From Arthrobacter ulcerisalmonis (GTDB taxonomy: Bacteria > Actinomycetota > Actinomycetes > Actinomycetales > Micrococcaceae), in NCBI RefSeq assembly GCF_900609065.1, contig NZ_UXAU01000009.1, positions 359,351 through 423,350 on the forward strand: DNA of 64,000 bases, written 5' to 3'. The first letter of the stretch is position 1, and each line of letters starts with the position of its first letter. This document shows positions 7,744 to 17,119 of the stretch, in pieces. A program made the translations under genes and the position numbers. The notes beneath the pieces were generated by a model. That model was not told the DNA's origin and made no database searches. It saw nothing but the letters and a program-made list of their open reading frames with translations.

Positions 7744-8636
7744 GCGCAACCACAGCCACTAGTGCTCTGCGGGCACGCCAAGACGCAGGCCGCAAGGTGG
7801 CGCAGAACAGGGAAAAGTGGGCGCAATTCAGGACCTACGTCAGCGCCGCCGTCATCCTGATCTGGTGTCTGGCACCGGCGTACTGGATGGTGGTGACCGC
7901 GTTCCGCGACGTGGGCTTCACCTACGACACCACGCCGTGGCCAACGCACGTGACGCTGGACAACTTTGCTACCGCCTTCGATACTTCGTTCGGCAACAGG
8001 TTCGGCCAGGCACTGCTGAACAGTATTTTCATCGGTGTGGTGGTTACGGCCGTTTCGCTGCTGATTGGTGTCTTTGCCGCTTACGCACTGGCTCGGCTGA
8101 ACTTCCGCTTCAAGTTCCTGGTTCTGGGTTTCATCCTGGGCGCTTCGATGTTCCCGGGCGTAGCCCTCATCACCCCGCTGTTCCAGCTGTTCACCAACAT
8201 CGGCTGGATGGGCACGTACCAAGCGCTGATCATCCCGAGCATCTCGTTCGTGCTGCCCCTGACGGTCTACACGCTGACTTCATTCTTCCGCGAAATGCCG
8301 TGGGAGCTTGAAGAAGCTGCCCGCGTGGATGGCTGCACGCAAGGCCAGGCGTTCCGGAAGGTCATTATGCCGTTGGCCACGCCGGCCATCTTCACCACGG
8401 CAATCCTGGCCTTCATCTCCTCCTGGAATGAATTCCTGATTGCCAGTCAGCTCTCCAGCGATGCGACGCAGCCGGTCACGGTGGCAATCGCCAGCTTCGC
8501 AGGAGCGCAGCCCAACCAGATCCCCTACACGGCCATCATGGCGGCAGGCACCATCGTCACCATTCCGCTGGTGATCCTGGTCTTGGTGTTCCAGCGCAAG
8601 ATTGTGGCTGGCCTGACGGCAGGCGCCGTGAAGTGA
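7740..8636 (+). CDS. Sugar ABC transporter permease 2 (SugB/MalG-like)
   Basis: 298 residues with six membrane segments and the EAA docking loop near residue 190 (LEEAARVDGCTQGQAFRKVI). It is the heterodimer partner of the permease before it, with which it overlaps (ATGA). The final segment, IVTIPLVILVLVFQRKIVAG, and the GAVK end are typical of MalG-like carbohydrate permeases. Its stop codon overlaps the start of the small gene at 8633. Confidence 0.92.
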   Translation: MSATTATSALRARQDAGRKVAQNREKWAQFRTYVSAAVILIWCLAPAYWMVVTAFRDVGFTYDTTPWPTHVTLDNFATAFDTSFGNRFGQALLNSIFIGVVVTAVSLLIGVFAAYALARLNFRFKFLVLGFILGASMFPGVALITPLFQLFTNIGWMGTYQALIIPSISFVLPLTVYTLTSFFREMPWELEEAARVDGCTQGQAFRKVIMPLATPAIFTTAILAFISSWNEFLIASQLSSDATQPVTVAIASFAGAQPNQIPYTAIMAAGTIVTIPLVILVLVFQRKIVAGLTAGAVK

Positions 8637-8884
8637 CGGAGAACGTCCACCCATCGCGGAAGTCGAGGCCAGCCGGAAACGGCCGTCGGCTGGCTCGCTC
8701 CGGCGAGGACTTCGACATCCTCATTGGCATCCTTGGCTTTTGGGCCCTGGTGCTGGTGGTCGTCACCATCTGGGCCGAAGTCACGGACCAGTCGGGGCTC
8801 TGGTGGGCCCTTGGCCTGCTGGCAACCGTCCTGGCCCTCGCTGGCTTGGTGCGGATCCGGAAGAAGCTCCCGGAACGCAGATGA
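8633..8884 (+). CDS. Small membrane protein of the sugar operon
   Basis: 83 residues, start overlapping the permease stop. The N-terminus is polar and basic (HPSRKSRPAGNGRRL). Two hydrophobic helices follow (IGILGFWALVLVVVTIWAEV and LWWALGLLATVLALAGLVRI), then a basic tail. I do not recognise the family. Conserved linkage would suggest an accessory subunit of the transporter, but nothing in the sequence shows its role. Confidence 0.7.
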   Translation: MTENVHPSRKSRPAGNGRRLARSGEDFDILIGILGFWALVLVVVTIWAEVTDQSGLWWALGLLATVLALAGLVRIRKKLPERR

Positions 8885-8893
8885 CGTGGTGGT

Positions 8894-8928
8894 CCTCGCC
8901 GCGGGTTCGTCATGAACCTGCGGCGAGG
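8894..8928 (+). terminator. Hairpin closing the sugar transporter operon
   Basis: A 15-bp stem (CCTCGCCGCGGGTTC with GAACCTGCGGCGAGG, one mismatch) has a 5-nt loop and lies 9 nt after the stop of the small membrane gene. There is no T-run. It may separate the transporter transcript from the LacI gene, or stabilise the upstream mRNA. Confidence 0.6.
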
Positions 8929-9005
8929 CTGGCGGTTCAACGCCGTCGTGAAAATATGGGGGCTGGCGCGGGATTTTCGCGCTCAAGGAGGCGGCGAGGT
9001 AGACC

Positions 9006-10073
9006 ATGGGACGCGGTACAGAGAGATCCCTCCGCGGTGGCCACAGCGGCATCAGTATTGAAGATGTTGCTGCTGCCGCCGGGGTGTCGACCGCAACCGT
9101 CTCCCGCGCAGTGCGGGGGCTGCCGAAAGTTTCCCCGGCTACCAGGGAAAAAATTCTTGGAGTGGCGGCCGATCTCGGCTATGTAGCCTCCTCTTCGGCG
9201 TCCGGGCTGGCCACCGGACGGACCAAAACCATTGGCGTGCTTGCACCGTTCGTGAGCCGATGGTTCTTCTCCAAGGCCATTGAGGGGGCCGACCGGGAGT
9301 TGCACGCCCGGCAGTACAACCTCTCCCTGTTCAACCTGGGCGGGCACGGTAGCAACCGGGAACGCCTGTTCAGCAAAACCATGGTCTACAAGCAGATCGA
9401 CGCCCTGCTGGTTCTCTGTATGGCGCTCACGCCGGAGGAACTCGACCATCTGCAGAAGATCGACATTCCGCTGATGGTGGTGGGCGGCCACGTGGAGGAG
9501 TGCGCGTATATCGGCATCGATGACTACGCGGCGGCCTCGACGGCGGTCCAGCACCTCATCGACCTGGGGCACCGAGACATCGCTCTGCTCCATGGCGACG
9601 ACGAAACGGACCTGAACTTCGATGTTCCCCGCGTCCGGATCCTTGCTTTCAAGGACGTGATGGCCGCAGCCCAGTTGGCCGTGCAGGATGAATGGGACGA
9701 ATGGGGAGACTTCACGCTCCACAGCGGTCAGGCCGCATTCAGACGGCTGTGGAGCCAGCCCGGCCCCAAACCAACGGCCATTTTCTGTGCGTCAGACGAG
9801 ATGGCCATGGGCGTGGTGTTCGAGGCGCCGTTGCACGGCGTCCGGATTCCAGAGGACCTCTCCGTGGTGGGCATCGACAACCACGAGTTCGCCGCAGCCC
9901 TTGGACTCACCACCGTGGGCCAACGCCCGGACGAGCAGGCCGAGCTTGCCACGAAGATGCTGCTCGACGAATTGGATGGCCATCTCGGATCGGTGAAATC
10001 CGCCGTCGCCCCGCACGAGCTGATTATCCGCCGCACCACGGCAGCACCACCGGGCCGCCAGCGGCTGAACTAG
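9006..10073 (+). CDS. LacI-family transcriptional regulator
   Basis: 355 residues. The N-terminal helix-turn-helix (SIEDVAAAAGVSTATVSRAV, residues 17-36) and hinge helix are typical LacI/GalR. The rest is a periplasmic-binding-protein-like sugar sensor (IGVLAPFVSRWFFSKAIEGA; SVVGIDNHEFAAALGLTTVG). GAGG at 8996-8999 supports the ATG at 9006. It follows the transporter genes on the same strand. It most likely represses them through the operator at 5304 until the sugar binds; this is inferred from position and operator match. Confidence 0.92.
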   Translation: MGRGTERSLRGGHSGISIEDVAAAAGVSTATVSRAVRGLPKVSPATREKILGVAADLGYVASSSASGLATGRTKTIGVLAPFVSRWFFSKAIEGADRELHARQYNLSLFNLGGHGSNRERLFSKTMVYKQIDALLVLCMALTPEELDHLQKIDIPLMVVGGHVEECAYIGIDDYAAASTAVQHLIDLGHRDIALLHGDDETDLNFDVPRVRILAFKDVMAAAQLAVQDEWDEWGDFTLHSGQAAFRRLWSQPGPKPTAIFCASDEMAMGVVFEAPLHGVRIPEDLSVVGIDNHEFAAALGLTTVGQRPDEQAELATKMLLDELDGHLGSVKSAVAPHELIIRRTTAAPPGRQRLN

Positions 10074-10093
10074 CGGCTGACTAGCCGGGAACG

Positions 10094-10954
10094 CTAGGAC
10101 GCGCGCGCCAACTGCCGGATGGGGACCCACCGCGAGGCGAGCCGCCGATAGGCCGCCGCTGCGCCGGTCATGTCACCTTCGGCAAGGCACTCGATGCCTA
10201 ACCGGATGTCCAGGGGGGAGTCGTCCGGGTAGACCTTGTCCGCCACGGCGCCGTAGTCCAATTCCACCATCGACTCCGCGTGGAACGTTTCGAGCCACGT
10301 CGTGAGCTGGGCCAGGTCGTCCAGCATGTCGAGGTCGGGGGCGGCAAGCGCCAGGTTGGCCACGGCGTATCGCGCCCGGTCCAAGGCGTCGGTGATGGAC
10401 GCCCACACCCGCACAGTAACAATCCGCCCGTCGGCCTCCACCACGTCCTTGTGGTCAGATTCCATGAACAGCGAGAACCAGCTGAAAGGGATGCCCCAGG
10501 TCGCTGCGCGGGTGTGGACCCGCACCGTGCCGTTCTGGGCTTTCGCCCTGTCGATCCGGCCTTGGTGCACATCGCGTTGCGGCTCCGGGATGAGCAGCTG
10601 GGCCAGTTGGCCATGCACGCCTTCCATCAACGCATTCGCGGCGAGGCCGGCGCGCAGGACCAGCTGGCTGGGGCAATACAGCAGCGTGGTTGACTCGGGG
10701 ACCTCTGGCGTCGTGCTGGTGACGCGCACGGTGTCCGTGGCTCCGGTGGGGAAGGGGTCGCCGCCAGGGCGGGTGATCCGTCCCAGCGATGCCATCAGTT
10801 CGGCATTTTCGACGGCGGCGCGCGAGGCTACCCGGGCCCCGGCGGCTTTGATGCTGTCCTGCTGGTCCTCGGGGAACGCGCTCAACGGTTCATAGATGCG
10901 CAGGGTCGATGAAAACGGCAGCCCGGACTGCCCGCGGTAGAGGTTTCCCGTCAT
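10094..10954 (-). CDS. Conserved hypothetical protein
   Basis: 286 residues from the ATG at 10954 (MTGNLYRGQSGLPFSSTLRI). The frame stays open upstream, but that extension has biased shadow-like composition and overlaps the exonuclease gene, so I excluded it. The protein is soluble, has no signal peptide or membrane helix, and mixes strands and acidic helices (DALDRARYAVANLALAAPDL). I do not recognise a family with an assigned function. It ends 20 nt from the convergent LacI gene. Confidence 0.75.
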   Translation of the reverse strand: MTGNLYRGQSGLPFSSTLRIYEPLSAFPEDQQDSIKAAGARVASRAAVENAELMASLGRITRPGGDPFPTGATDTVRVTSTTPEVPESTTLLYCPSQLVLRAGLAANALMEGVHGQLAQLLIPEPQRDVHQGRIDRAKAQNGTVRVHTRAATWGIPFSWFSLFMESDHKDVVEADGRIVTVRVWASITDALDRARYAVANLALAAPDLDMLDDLAQLTTWLETFHAESMVELDYGAVADKVYPDDSPLDIRLGIECLAEGDMTGAAAAYRRLASRWVPIRQLARAS

Positions 10955-10988
10955 TGTGGCCTGCCTGCGAAGTTCCGGGGTGGTTGCA

Positions 10989-11795
10989 TTAGTCCGCCAG
11001 GTCCACCAGGACGGGTGCGTGGTCCGACGCGCCCTTGCCCTTGCGTTCTTCACGGTCGATCGAGGCACCCGTGACGCGTGCTGCCAGGGCCGGGGAGGCC
11101 AGCGCAAAGTCGATCCGCATGCCTTCCTTTTTGGGGAAACGCAGCTGGGTGTAGTCCCAGTAGGTGTAGACGCCAGGGCCGGGAGTGTAGGGCCGGACCA
11201 CGTCGGTGTAGCCGGCGGATTCAAAGGCGTGGAAGGCTTCTCGCTCTGGTGGGCTCACGTGGGTGTAGCCGCCGTTGACGAACAGGTCGATGTCCCAGAC
11301 GTCCTCGTCCAACGGCGCAATGTTCCAGTCGCCCATCAACGCCACCTGGGCGGCGGGATCGACGGCCACCAGCTCCTGGGCGTGGGTTTTGAGGTTTTCC
11401 AGCCACTTGATCTTGTACGGCATGTGCTCGTCGTCGAGGGAGCGCCCGTTGGGAACGTACAGGCTCCAGATCCGGACGCCCCCGCAGGTGGCGGCAATGG
11501 CCCGCGCTTCCTGCACAGGGTCCTTGCCTGCTTTTCCAAACGTGGGCTGGTCAGGGAAGGTACGCTCCACATCCGTGAGGCCCACGCGGGAGGCGATCGC
11601 CACACCGTTCCATTGGCTCAGGCCGAAATGCGCCACCTCGTAGCCCATCCGCTCGAAAAGCTCCCACGGGAAGTTTTCGTCCTTGCATTTGGTCTCCTGA
11701 ATGGCCAGGACATCGCAATCGCTGCGCTGCAGCCACGCCTCCACACGGTCGGCGCGGGCACGGAGCGAATTCACATTCCAGGTAGCAATCTTCAC
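10989..11795 (-). CDS. xth: Exodeoxyribonuclease III
   Basis: 268 residues of the exonuclease III/AP endonuclease family, which cleaves DNA at abasic sites and degrades 3' ends. Visible catalytic motifs are WNVNS with Asn7, IQETK with the metal ligand Glu34, the catalytic GDWNIAP, and the C-terminal SDHAPV with the general-base His. The start is a GTG at 11795, where the family N-terminus MKIATWNVNS begins. A TAAGTT box ends 7 nt before this GTG, so the message may be leaderless, although AGGGAG lies within that gap. Length is normal for the family. Confidence 0.95.
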   Translation of the reverse strand: MKIATWNVNSLRARADRVEAWLQRSDCDVLAIQETKCKDENFPWELFERMGYEVAHFGLSQWNGVAIASRVGLTDVERTFPDQPTFGKAGKDPVQEARAIAATCGGVRIWSLYVPNGRSLDDEHMPYKIKWLENLKTHAQELVAVDPAAQVALMGDWNIAPLDEDVWDIDLFVNGGYTHVSPPEREAFHAFESAGYTDVVRPYTPGPGVYTYWDYTQLRFPKKEGMRIDFALASPALAARVTGASIDREERKGKGASDHAPVLVDLAD

Positions 11796-11907
11796 ACTCC
11801 CTAACTTACCGTGGCGATGCGGCGCCGGGTAAAGCGGGGTCCGGCAGGTATATTCGCAACCAAGCCCACCCCGCAAAGCATGACAGCCTGCCGGAAGGAT
11901 CCCCGTG

Positions 11908-13026
11908 ATGCCCGCACCGATTGATCGCCACGCGCCTGAGCAGGGCGAGTACGACGCCGACTCCGAGGTCGTGGTGGAACGTCGCGGCCAGCTGGGGGTA
12001 CTGACGCTCAACAGGCCGCGCGCCGTCAACGCACTGAACGCCGGCATGGTGGAGACGCTCCTGGCCACGCTCACCGAGTGGGCCACGGATGACGGCGTGG
12101 CAACAGTCCTCATACAAGGCGCCGGTGGGCGCGGGTTATGCGCCGGCGGTGACATCGTGGCGATCTACCGCGACATGCTCGCCGAGGGTGGCCGCACGGA
12201 GCAGTTCTGGCGGACGGAGTACCAGCTCAACGCCGTGATCGCCGCCTACCCCAAGCCCTACGTTGCCCTCATGGACGGGTTGGTGCTGGGCGGCGGCGTT
12301 GGCGTTTCGGCGCACGGCTCGGTCCGGGTGGTCACCGAGCGGACCAAGCTGGGCATGCCGGAGACCACCATCGGGTTCGTCCCTGACGTAGGTGGCACCC
12401 ACCTGCTCTCACGTGCTCCCGGAGAGGCGGGCACACACGCTGCACTGACGGCGGCACACGTCGACGCTGGCGACGCCTTGTTCCTTGGCCTGGCCGACCA
12501 TTTTGTCCCCTCGGCCACACTGCCCGAGCTGGTGGGTGCCTTGGAAACCGAAGCCGCGGCGTCCGCCGTCGCGCGTTTATGTGAACATGCGCCGGATTCG
12601 GTTCTTGCCCGTTCCCGGACATGGATCGATTCCTGCTATGCCAGCGACGAGGCAGCAGAAATCGTGCGGAACCTGCGCAGTTATCAGGGTGACCACCAGG
12701 AAGCCGCCCACGCCGCAGCCGATTCCATCGAGCAAAAATCGCCCACGGCCGTGAAAGTGACGCTCGCATCGCTCCGAAAAGCCCGGCACCTGCAGCTCGA
12801 GGAGGCGCTGGCGCAGGAGTATCGGGTGGGGTTGCGGTGCCTGGCCGCCCCCGATTTTCGTGAGGGCATCAGGGCCCAGGTCATCGACAAGGACCGCTCG
12901 CCCCGGTGGACACCAGGTGATCTGGACCTCGTGAGCGCACAACAGGTGACGGACTTTTTTGCCCCCCTTGGCGACCGCGAACTTCAGCTGACGCCGCCAG
13001 CAACCAGCCGTTCGACGAACAGCTGA
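11908..13026 (+). CDS. 3-hydroxyisobutyryl-CoA hydrolase (crotonase fold)
   Basis: 372 residues from ATG 11908; a GTG at 11905 is possible but too close to GGAAGGA at 11893-11899. The crotonase CoA-binding and oxyanion motifs are present: [33 protein letters not shown] and [16 protein letters not shown]. Its length and the acidic [14 protein letters not shown] segment fit the hydrolase branch, longer than plain enoyl-CoA hydratases. The family hydrolyses 3-hydroxyisobutyryl-CoA in valine breakdown. It is followed after 22 nt by an enoyl-CoA hydratase, probably in one operon for branched-chain acyl-CoA degradation. Confidence 0.86.
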   Translation: MPAPIDRHAPEQGEYDADSEVVVERRGQLGVLTLNRPRAVNALNAGMVETLLATLTEWATDDGVATVLIQGAGGRGLCAGGDIVAIYRDMLAEGGRTEQFWRTEYQLNAVIAAYPKPYVALMDGLVLGGGVGVSAHGSVRVVTERTKLGMPETTIGFVPDVGGTHLLSRAPGEAGTHAALTAAHVDAGDALFLGLADHFVPSATLPELVGALETEAAASAVARLCEHAPDSVLARSRTWIDSCYASDEAAEIVRNLRSYQGDHQEAAHAAADSIEQKSPTAVKVTLASLRKARHLQLEEALAQEYRVGLRCLAAPDFREGIRAQVIDKDRSPRWTPGDLDLVSAQQVTDFFAPLGDRELQLTPPATSRSTNS

Positions 13027-13048
13027 CCCGACCATCACAGGAGCCACC

Positions 13049-13825
13049 ATGACGGATTACCAGAACATCCTGTTTGAAGAGCGCGGCCGAGTCGGCTTGG
13101 TCACGCTCAACCGACCGACTGCCCTGAATGCCCTCAATAAAGCCACCATGACCGAACTCGTGACTGCGGTGACGGCACTCGATGCTGATCCCGGCATCGG
13201 CGCCGTGGTGATCACCGGGTCCGGGAAGGCCTTCGCAGCCGGCGCGGACATCAAGGAAATGGCTGGCCAGAGCTACATGGACATGTACCTGGCCGACTGG
13301 TTCCGCGGCTGGGAAGACTTCACCCGGCTGCGGATCCCCACCATCGCCGCCGTGTCAGGCTTCGCCCTGGGCGGCGGCTGCGAGCTGGCCATGATGTGCG
13401 ATCTGATCATCGCCGGCGACAACGCCAAGTTTGGCCAACCCGAAATTAACCTCGGCGTGATCCCCGGCATGGGCGGCTCGCAGCGCCTCACCCGGGCTGT
13501 GGGCAAGGCCAAGGCCATGGACATGATCCTCACCGGGAGGTTCATTGGCGCCGAGGAAGCTGACCGGCTGGGACTGGTGTCCCGGGTAGTGCCAGCCGAC
13601 GACGTGGTGGCCGAAGCCCTCAAAGCCGCCGACGTCATCGCCGCGAAGTCGCTGCCCGTCGCCATGGCCGCCAAGGAAGCGGTGAACGCCGCCTTCGAGT
13701 CTGGCTTGGCACAAGGAGTGGTGTTTGAGCGCAGGCTCTTCCACTCCCTATTCGCCACCGAAGACCAGAAAGAAGGAATGGTGGCGTTCACCGAAAAACG
13801 CCACCCCGACTTCAAACACCGGTAA
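13049..13825 (+). CDS. Enoyl-CoA hydratase
   Basis: 258 residues. The crotonase signatures are complete: [13 protein letters not shown] at the start, [11 protein letters not shown] for the CoA pocket, [13 protein letters not shown] for the oxyanion hole, and [19 protein letters not shown], which contributes the catalytic glutamates. It hydrates trans-2-enoyl-CoA in fatty or branched-chain acid oxidation. GGAGCC upstream is the ribosome site. Its last 14 bases overlap the end of the convergent flavoprotein gene at 13812. Confidence 0.93.
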   Translation: MTDYQNILFEERGRVGLVTLNRPTALNALNKATMTELVTAVTALDADPGIGAVVITGSGKAFAAGADIKEMAGQSYMDMYLADWFRGWEDFTRLRIPTIAAVSGFALGGGCELAMMCDLIIAGDNAKFGQPEINLGVIPGMGGSQRLTRAVGKAKAMDMILTGRFIGAEEADRLGLVSRVVPADDVVAEALKAADVIAAKSLPVAMAAKEAVNAAFESGLAQGVVFERRLFHSLFATEDQKEGMVAFTEKRHPDFKHR

Positions 13826-14855
13826 GCGCTGCGCTGCTCCGTTCCCGGTAGTCGCGGAGGTCAGCTTCCATCTCGTCGGCCATCAGCGAATTGTTGATCA
13901 CGACGGCGGTCCAGGCCGCCGCCGCCGCGGACGCCATCACCTGGGCGGAGAGATTGGTGACGTTTCCCGCTGCCCAGATGCCGGGCACGTCCGTGGCCCC
14001 GTCAGCATCGGTGGCCAGGTAGTCGCCCATGCCCATGGGATGCTCAACGGCCGTGAGGCCGAGATCCTCGAAGGCTGCCAGCCGGGCATGGACGCGGGCT
14101 CCCACCACCACTGCCTGCACCGGCACGGCGGACTCGGGGCCCAGATCGCTGGCTGCAGACTCCTGCTCACCTTGATGTTGGGAGCGTCCTTCGGCCACCC
14201 CACCGACCAGAACTCCCGTCACTGCATCGCGGTCAACGGTAATGCCGGTGACAGGTCCAGCGATCACCCGGACGCCACGGGCCGCAAGCTGCTCCAGTTC
14301 CGTCTCTGTAGGCGTCACCCGATCGTTCAGGAACAAGGTGATCTTGCTGCTCCACTGCCGGAACAACAAGCTTTGATGGATGGACCAGGGGCCATTTCCC
14401 AGCACGCCGATGGCCTGGTCCTGGACCTCCCAGCCATGGCAGAACGGGCAGTGCAGCACGTCCTTGCCCCAGCGGTCCCGCAGCCCGGGAATCTCCGGCA
14501 GTTCGTCCACCAGCCCCGTCGCGATGAGGAGCCGGCGGCCCCTGAGCTGCCGGCCGTCGTCGAGCGTTACCGAAAAGCCTGCCGCCAGGGAACCGGTAGC
14601 GCTGACCACCTGGCCCGGGACGATCGCGCCGCCGTAGCGTTCGGCCTCCTCCCGGCCTACCCGCAAGAGTTCGGCCGGGCTGGCACCATCGCGAGACAGG
14701 AAGCCGTGGACAGCGTGCGCCGGAGCGTTGCGGGGCTGGCCGCCATCGATCACTGCCACTGAGCGGCGGGTGCGGCCTAGCATCTGCGCGGCGCTGAGGC
14801 CAGCCGCTCCGCCGCCCACAATCAGGACATCGTACAAAGGAGAGTTATTTGTCAT
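13812..14855 (-). CDS. Thioredoxin-reductase-like FAD/NAD(P) oxidoreductase
   Basis: 347 residues from ATG 14855 ([16 protein letters not shown]). An FAD-binding [14 protein letters not shown] lies near the N-terminus. A redox-type cysteine pair CPFC sits where thioredoxin reductase has CATC, and the C-terminal FAD motif is [15 protein letters not shown]. The family transfers electrons from NADPH through FAD to a disulfide partner, but the partner here is unknown. It is divergent from the XRE-cupin regulator at 14923 with only 67 nt between them, which suggests control by that regulator. A TTG at 14891 could extend it by 12 residues. Confidence 0.85.
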   Translation of the reverse strand: MTNNSPLYDVLIVGGGAAGLSAAQMLGRTRRSVAVIDGGQPRNAPAHAVHGFLSRDGASPAELLRVGREEAERYGGAIVPGQVVSATGSLAAGFSVTLDDGRQLRGRRLLIATGLVDELPEIPGLRDRWGKDVLHCPFCHGWEVQDQAIGVLGNGPWSIHQSLLFRQWSSKITLFLNDRVTPTETELEQLAARGVRVIAGPVTGITVDRDAVTGVLVGGVAEGRSQHQGEQESAASDLGPESAVPVQAVVVGARVHARLAAFEDLGLTAVEHPMGMGDYLATDADGATDVPGIWAAGNVTNLSAQVMASAAAAAWTAVVINNSLMADEMEADLRDYRERSSAALTGV

Positions 14856-14885
14856 CTCGTCAGGATCTCTTGAGTCATGTCTTTT

Positions 14886-14912
14886 TGGCAATCTAATTTG
14901 CTGTTATGGCAA
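14886..14912. promoter_or_regulatory. Direct repeats between the flavoprotein and XRE-cupin genes
   Basis: TGGCAA occurs at 14886-14891 and again at 14907-14912, in direct orientation and 21 nt apart, two helical turns. The 67-nt divergent intergenic region is AT-rich compared with its surroundings. It is a candidate operator for the XRE-cupin protein; inferred from position only. Confidence 0.4.
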
Positions 14913-14922
14913 ACTAGGGGAC

Positions 14923-15516
14923 ATGGCAGAAGAACTCGATGACGTCCTGGCAGCAGTAGGCCCACGACTGAAGGCGCTGCGGCTGAGCCGCAACACCACC
15001 CTGTCGGCGCTCGCGGACACCACCGGGATTTCGGTGAGTACCCTGTCGCGGCTCGAATCCGGGCAGCGCCGCCCCAACCTGGAGTTGTTACTGCCCTTGG
15101 CGAAAGCCCATCAGGTGCCTCTGGATGAGCTGGTGGGTGCGCCGGAAACTGGCGACCCACGCGTTCATCTCCGACCCCTCCACGCCTACGGCATGACCAT
15201 CATTCCGTTAACCAGGAAACCCGGCGGGATCCAGGCCTACAAGCACATCCTGCCAGCCGGACCGATGACGGCGCCCACCCCGCAAGTCCACGAAGGCTAC
15301 GAATGGCTGTACGTCCTCAACGGCAAGCTCCGCATGGTCCTGGGTGCCCAGGACCATGTCCTTGACGCCGGCGAGGCGGTGGAATTCGATACCCGGGTGC
15401 CGCACTGGTTTGGCCGGGCCAACGGGAAGGCCGTGGAGTTCCTCAGTCTCTTCGGAACTCAAGGCGAGCGGATGCACGTGCGCACCAAGCCTGCCAGCGT
15501 TCATTCAGGCGAATGA
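14923..15516 (+). CDS. XRE-family regulator with cupin sensor domain
   Basis: 197 residues. The N-terminal helix-turn-helix (residues 12-66) contains TTLSALADTTGISVSTLSRL and ESGQRRPNLELL. The C-terminal cupin domain (about 95-190) has HEGYEWLYVLNGKLRMVLG and the second cupin motif ending DTRVPHWF. Such proteins are usually repressors whose cupin senses a small molecule or metal. AGGGG at 14917-14920 precedes ATG 14923. The divergent flavoprotein gene is the likely target. Confidence 0.9.
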   Translation: MAEELDDVLAAVGPRLKALRLSRNTTLSALADTTGISVSTLSRLESGQRRPNLELLLPLAKAHQVPLDELVGAPETGDPRVHLRPLHAYGMTIIPLTRKPGGIQAYKHILPAGPMTAPTPQVHEGYEWLYVLNGKLRMVLGAQDHVLDAGEAVEFDTRVPHWFGRANGKAVEFLSLFGTQGERMHVRTKPASVHSGE

Positions 15517-15575
15517 GATAAAAAAGTACGGAAGGAGTTTCGGCTCGGGACAGCAAACCATGGGGAGCACGGAAC

Positions 15576-16259
15576 ATGATGGCACTAGCGGCGGCGATGG
15601 GACCAGGGGCAGCCAGCCAGACAGATTCTGGCAGTGCCACGGAGGGCCTGGGTGGGATCGTAGGATTCGCGGCCGGCGCCATTGAAAACCTGGGTGCCTG
15701 GGGAGTAGGCGCTTTCACGCTTGCTGAAACCGTCATCCCACCCATCCCCAGCGAAGTCATCCTGCCGCTGGCGGGCTACCTGTCCCGGCAAGGGTCCCTC
15801 AACTTTGGCCTGGTCTTCCTGGCGAGCACCCTGGGCGCCTACCTGGGTGCGCTCCTCCTCTACTGGCTCGGTGCCAAGTTGGGCTTGGAGCGGGCCATCC
15901 GCTGGTTGTCCAAACTGCCACTGGTGGACGGCGAGGACTTTGAGAAGGCTGCCGGCTGGTTCAACCGACACGGCAAGGCCTCTATTTTCTTTGGCCGCTT
16001 GATCCCTGGCGTCCGCAGCCTCATCTCCCTCCCGGCCGGAGCGGCCGCCATGCCGCTGGCCACCTTCAGCCTCTTCACACTGGCCGGGACTGCGTTGTGG
16101 AACGGCGCACTGATCGGCCTGGGTTACCTGCTGGGAACCCAGTACGAGCTCATTGAGCAGTACTCCAAATTCCTGAACTATGCCGTTTACGCTGCCATCG
16201 CCGTGACCATCGCGTTGCTCATTGTGCGACGGCTCCGGCGCGCCCCAGCCCGCGTGTAG
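15576..16259 (+). CDS. DedA-family membrane protein
   Basis: 227 residues with a DedA/VTT domain. Recognisable parts are AETVIPPIPSEVILPLAGYL, the glycine helix GAYLGALLLYWLGAKLG, the amphipathic FNRHGKASIFFGRLIPGVR with the conserved F-x-R-x-x-P-G, and SLPAGAAAMPLATF. DedA proteins sit in the inner membrane and are implicated in lipid carrier translocation and proton homeostasis. GGGAG upstream supports the ATG at 15576. It lies 59 nt after the cupin regulator and may be co-transcribed. Confidence 0.92.
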   Translation: MMALAAAMGPGAASQTDSGSATEGLGGIVGFAAGAIENLGAWGVGAFTLAETVIPPIPSEVILPLAGYLSRQGSLNFGLVFLASTLGAYLGALLLYWLGAKLGLERAIRWLSKLPLVDGEDFEKAAGWFNRHGKASIFFGRLIPGVRSLISLPAGAAAMPLATFSLFTLAGTALWNGALIGLGYLLGTQYELIEQYSKFLNYAVYAAIAVTIALLIVRRLRRAPARV

Positions 16260-16333
16260 AACTCCGGAGTGGGCCCCACCCGCGGCACGTGCGAGCCCAC
16301 CGCGGCGGCCGTCCCCGGAGAGCCCACCGTTTC

Positions 16334-17113
16334 CTACGCGTCCCCGGGGTCCGCTAGGTAATTGACCAGCGCGGCCCTGACAAAAGCCGCACCATTCCCA
16401 CCGCCATAGTTGGCGGCAAAACGGGGATCTGCCACATACATATCCGCCAGGCCCAGGACGTAGCCCTTGAGGTCGCCGCCGGAGTCTGAGGCAGGTGTGC
16501 CGGGAATGGATTCCAGCCATTCAACGTGTTGCCGGGCCAAGGACTGCGCTTCCGGACTGGTGGGATCCACGCCCTCAGCTGCAGCGTGGGCCCAGCCGTC
16601 GGTCAAGGCCTGGGACTTCGCCTTCCATTGCTCCCGCTCGCCTGCTCCCATGCCCCGCCACCATGCATCGCTGGTGGCATACGCCTCTTTACCCCAGCGC
16701 TCCTGGACCTCCGCCTTGTACTGCGTGTGGTCGAAGCCATCAAACATTTTTTCAGCCATGGGGTTGCCTCCTGATTTCACTGTCTCGATTGTTTCCCGGA
16801 CGGACGTTACTTGCCGGGCTAGCCGGTCCTGTTCCTGGCCTAGCCATTCCAGGTGCCGGCCCAGCGCGGTGACGGTGTCGGTCTGGTTGCGAAAGACCTC
16901 CGCAATGGCCGGCAACCCCAACCCCAGTTCGCGCAGCAAGAGTATCCGCTGCAACTGAAGGAGGGCGCCGCCGTCGTAATAGCGGTAGCCGTTGCTTCCA
17001 ATCCGACTGGGCTTGAGCAGATCGAGATCGTCGTAGTGGCGAAGGGTCCGGCTGGTAGTGCCGGCCAATCGGGCGATCTCCTGGATGGGCCAGTCGCGGC
17101 TCTGTGCGTCCAT
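16334..17113 (-). CDS. MerR-family regulator with TipAS ligand domain
   Basis: 259 residues. The MerR winged helix (WPIQEIARLAGTTSRTLRHY, then GYRYYDGGALLQLQRILLLR) is followed by a dimer coiled coil near residues 80-110. A C-terminal TipAS domain covers about 125-259, including YKAEVQERWGKEAY and the W-rich centre. TipAL of Streptomyces covalently binds thiopeptide antibiotics through this domain and activates its own promoter. The start ATG at 17113 has no ribosome site and is preceded 6 nt upstream by a -10 box, so the mRNA is probably leaderless. Confidence 0.92.
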   Translation of the reverse strand: MDAQSRDWPIQEIARLAGTTSRTLRHYDDLDLLKPSRIGSNGYRYYDGGALLQLQRILLLRELGLGLPAIAEVFRNQTDTVTALGRHLEWLGQEQDRLARQVTSVRETIETVKSGGNPMAEKMFDGFDHTQYKAEVQERWGKEAYATSDAWWRGMGAGEREQWKAKSQALTDGWAHAAAEGVDPTSPEAQSLARQHVEWLESIPGTPASDSGGDLKGYVLGLADMYVADPRFAANYGGGNGAAFVRAALVNYLADPGDA

Positions 17114-17119
17114 GATTCG

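Noticed and set aside
11796..12155. N-terminal extension of exonuclease III
   Set aside because: The family N-terminus MKIATWNVNS begins at GTG 11795. The extension is antisense to the hydrolase gene.
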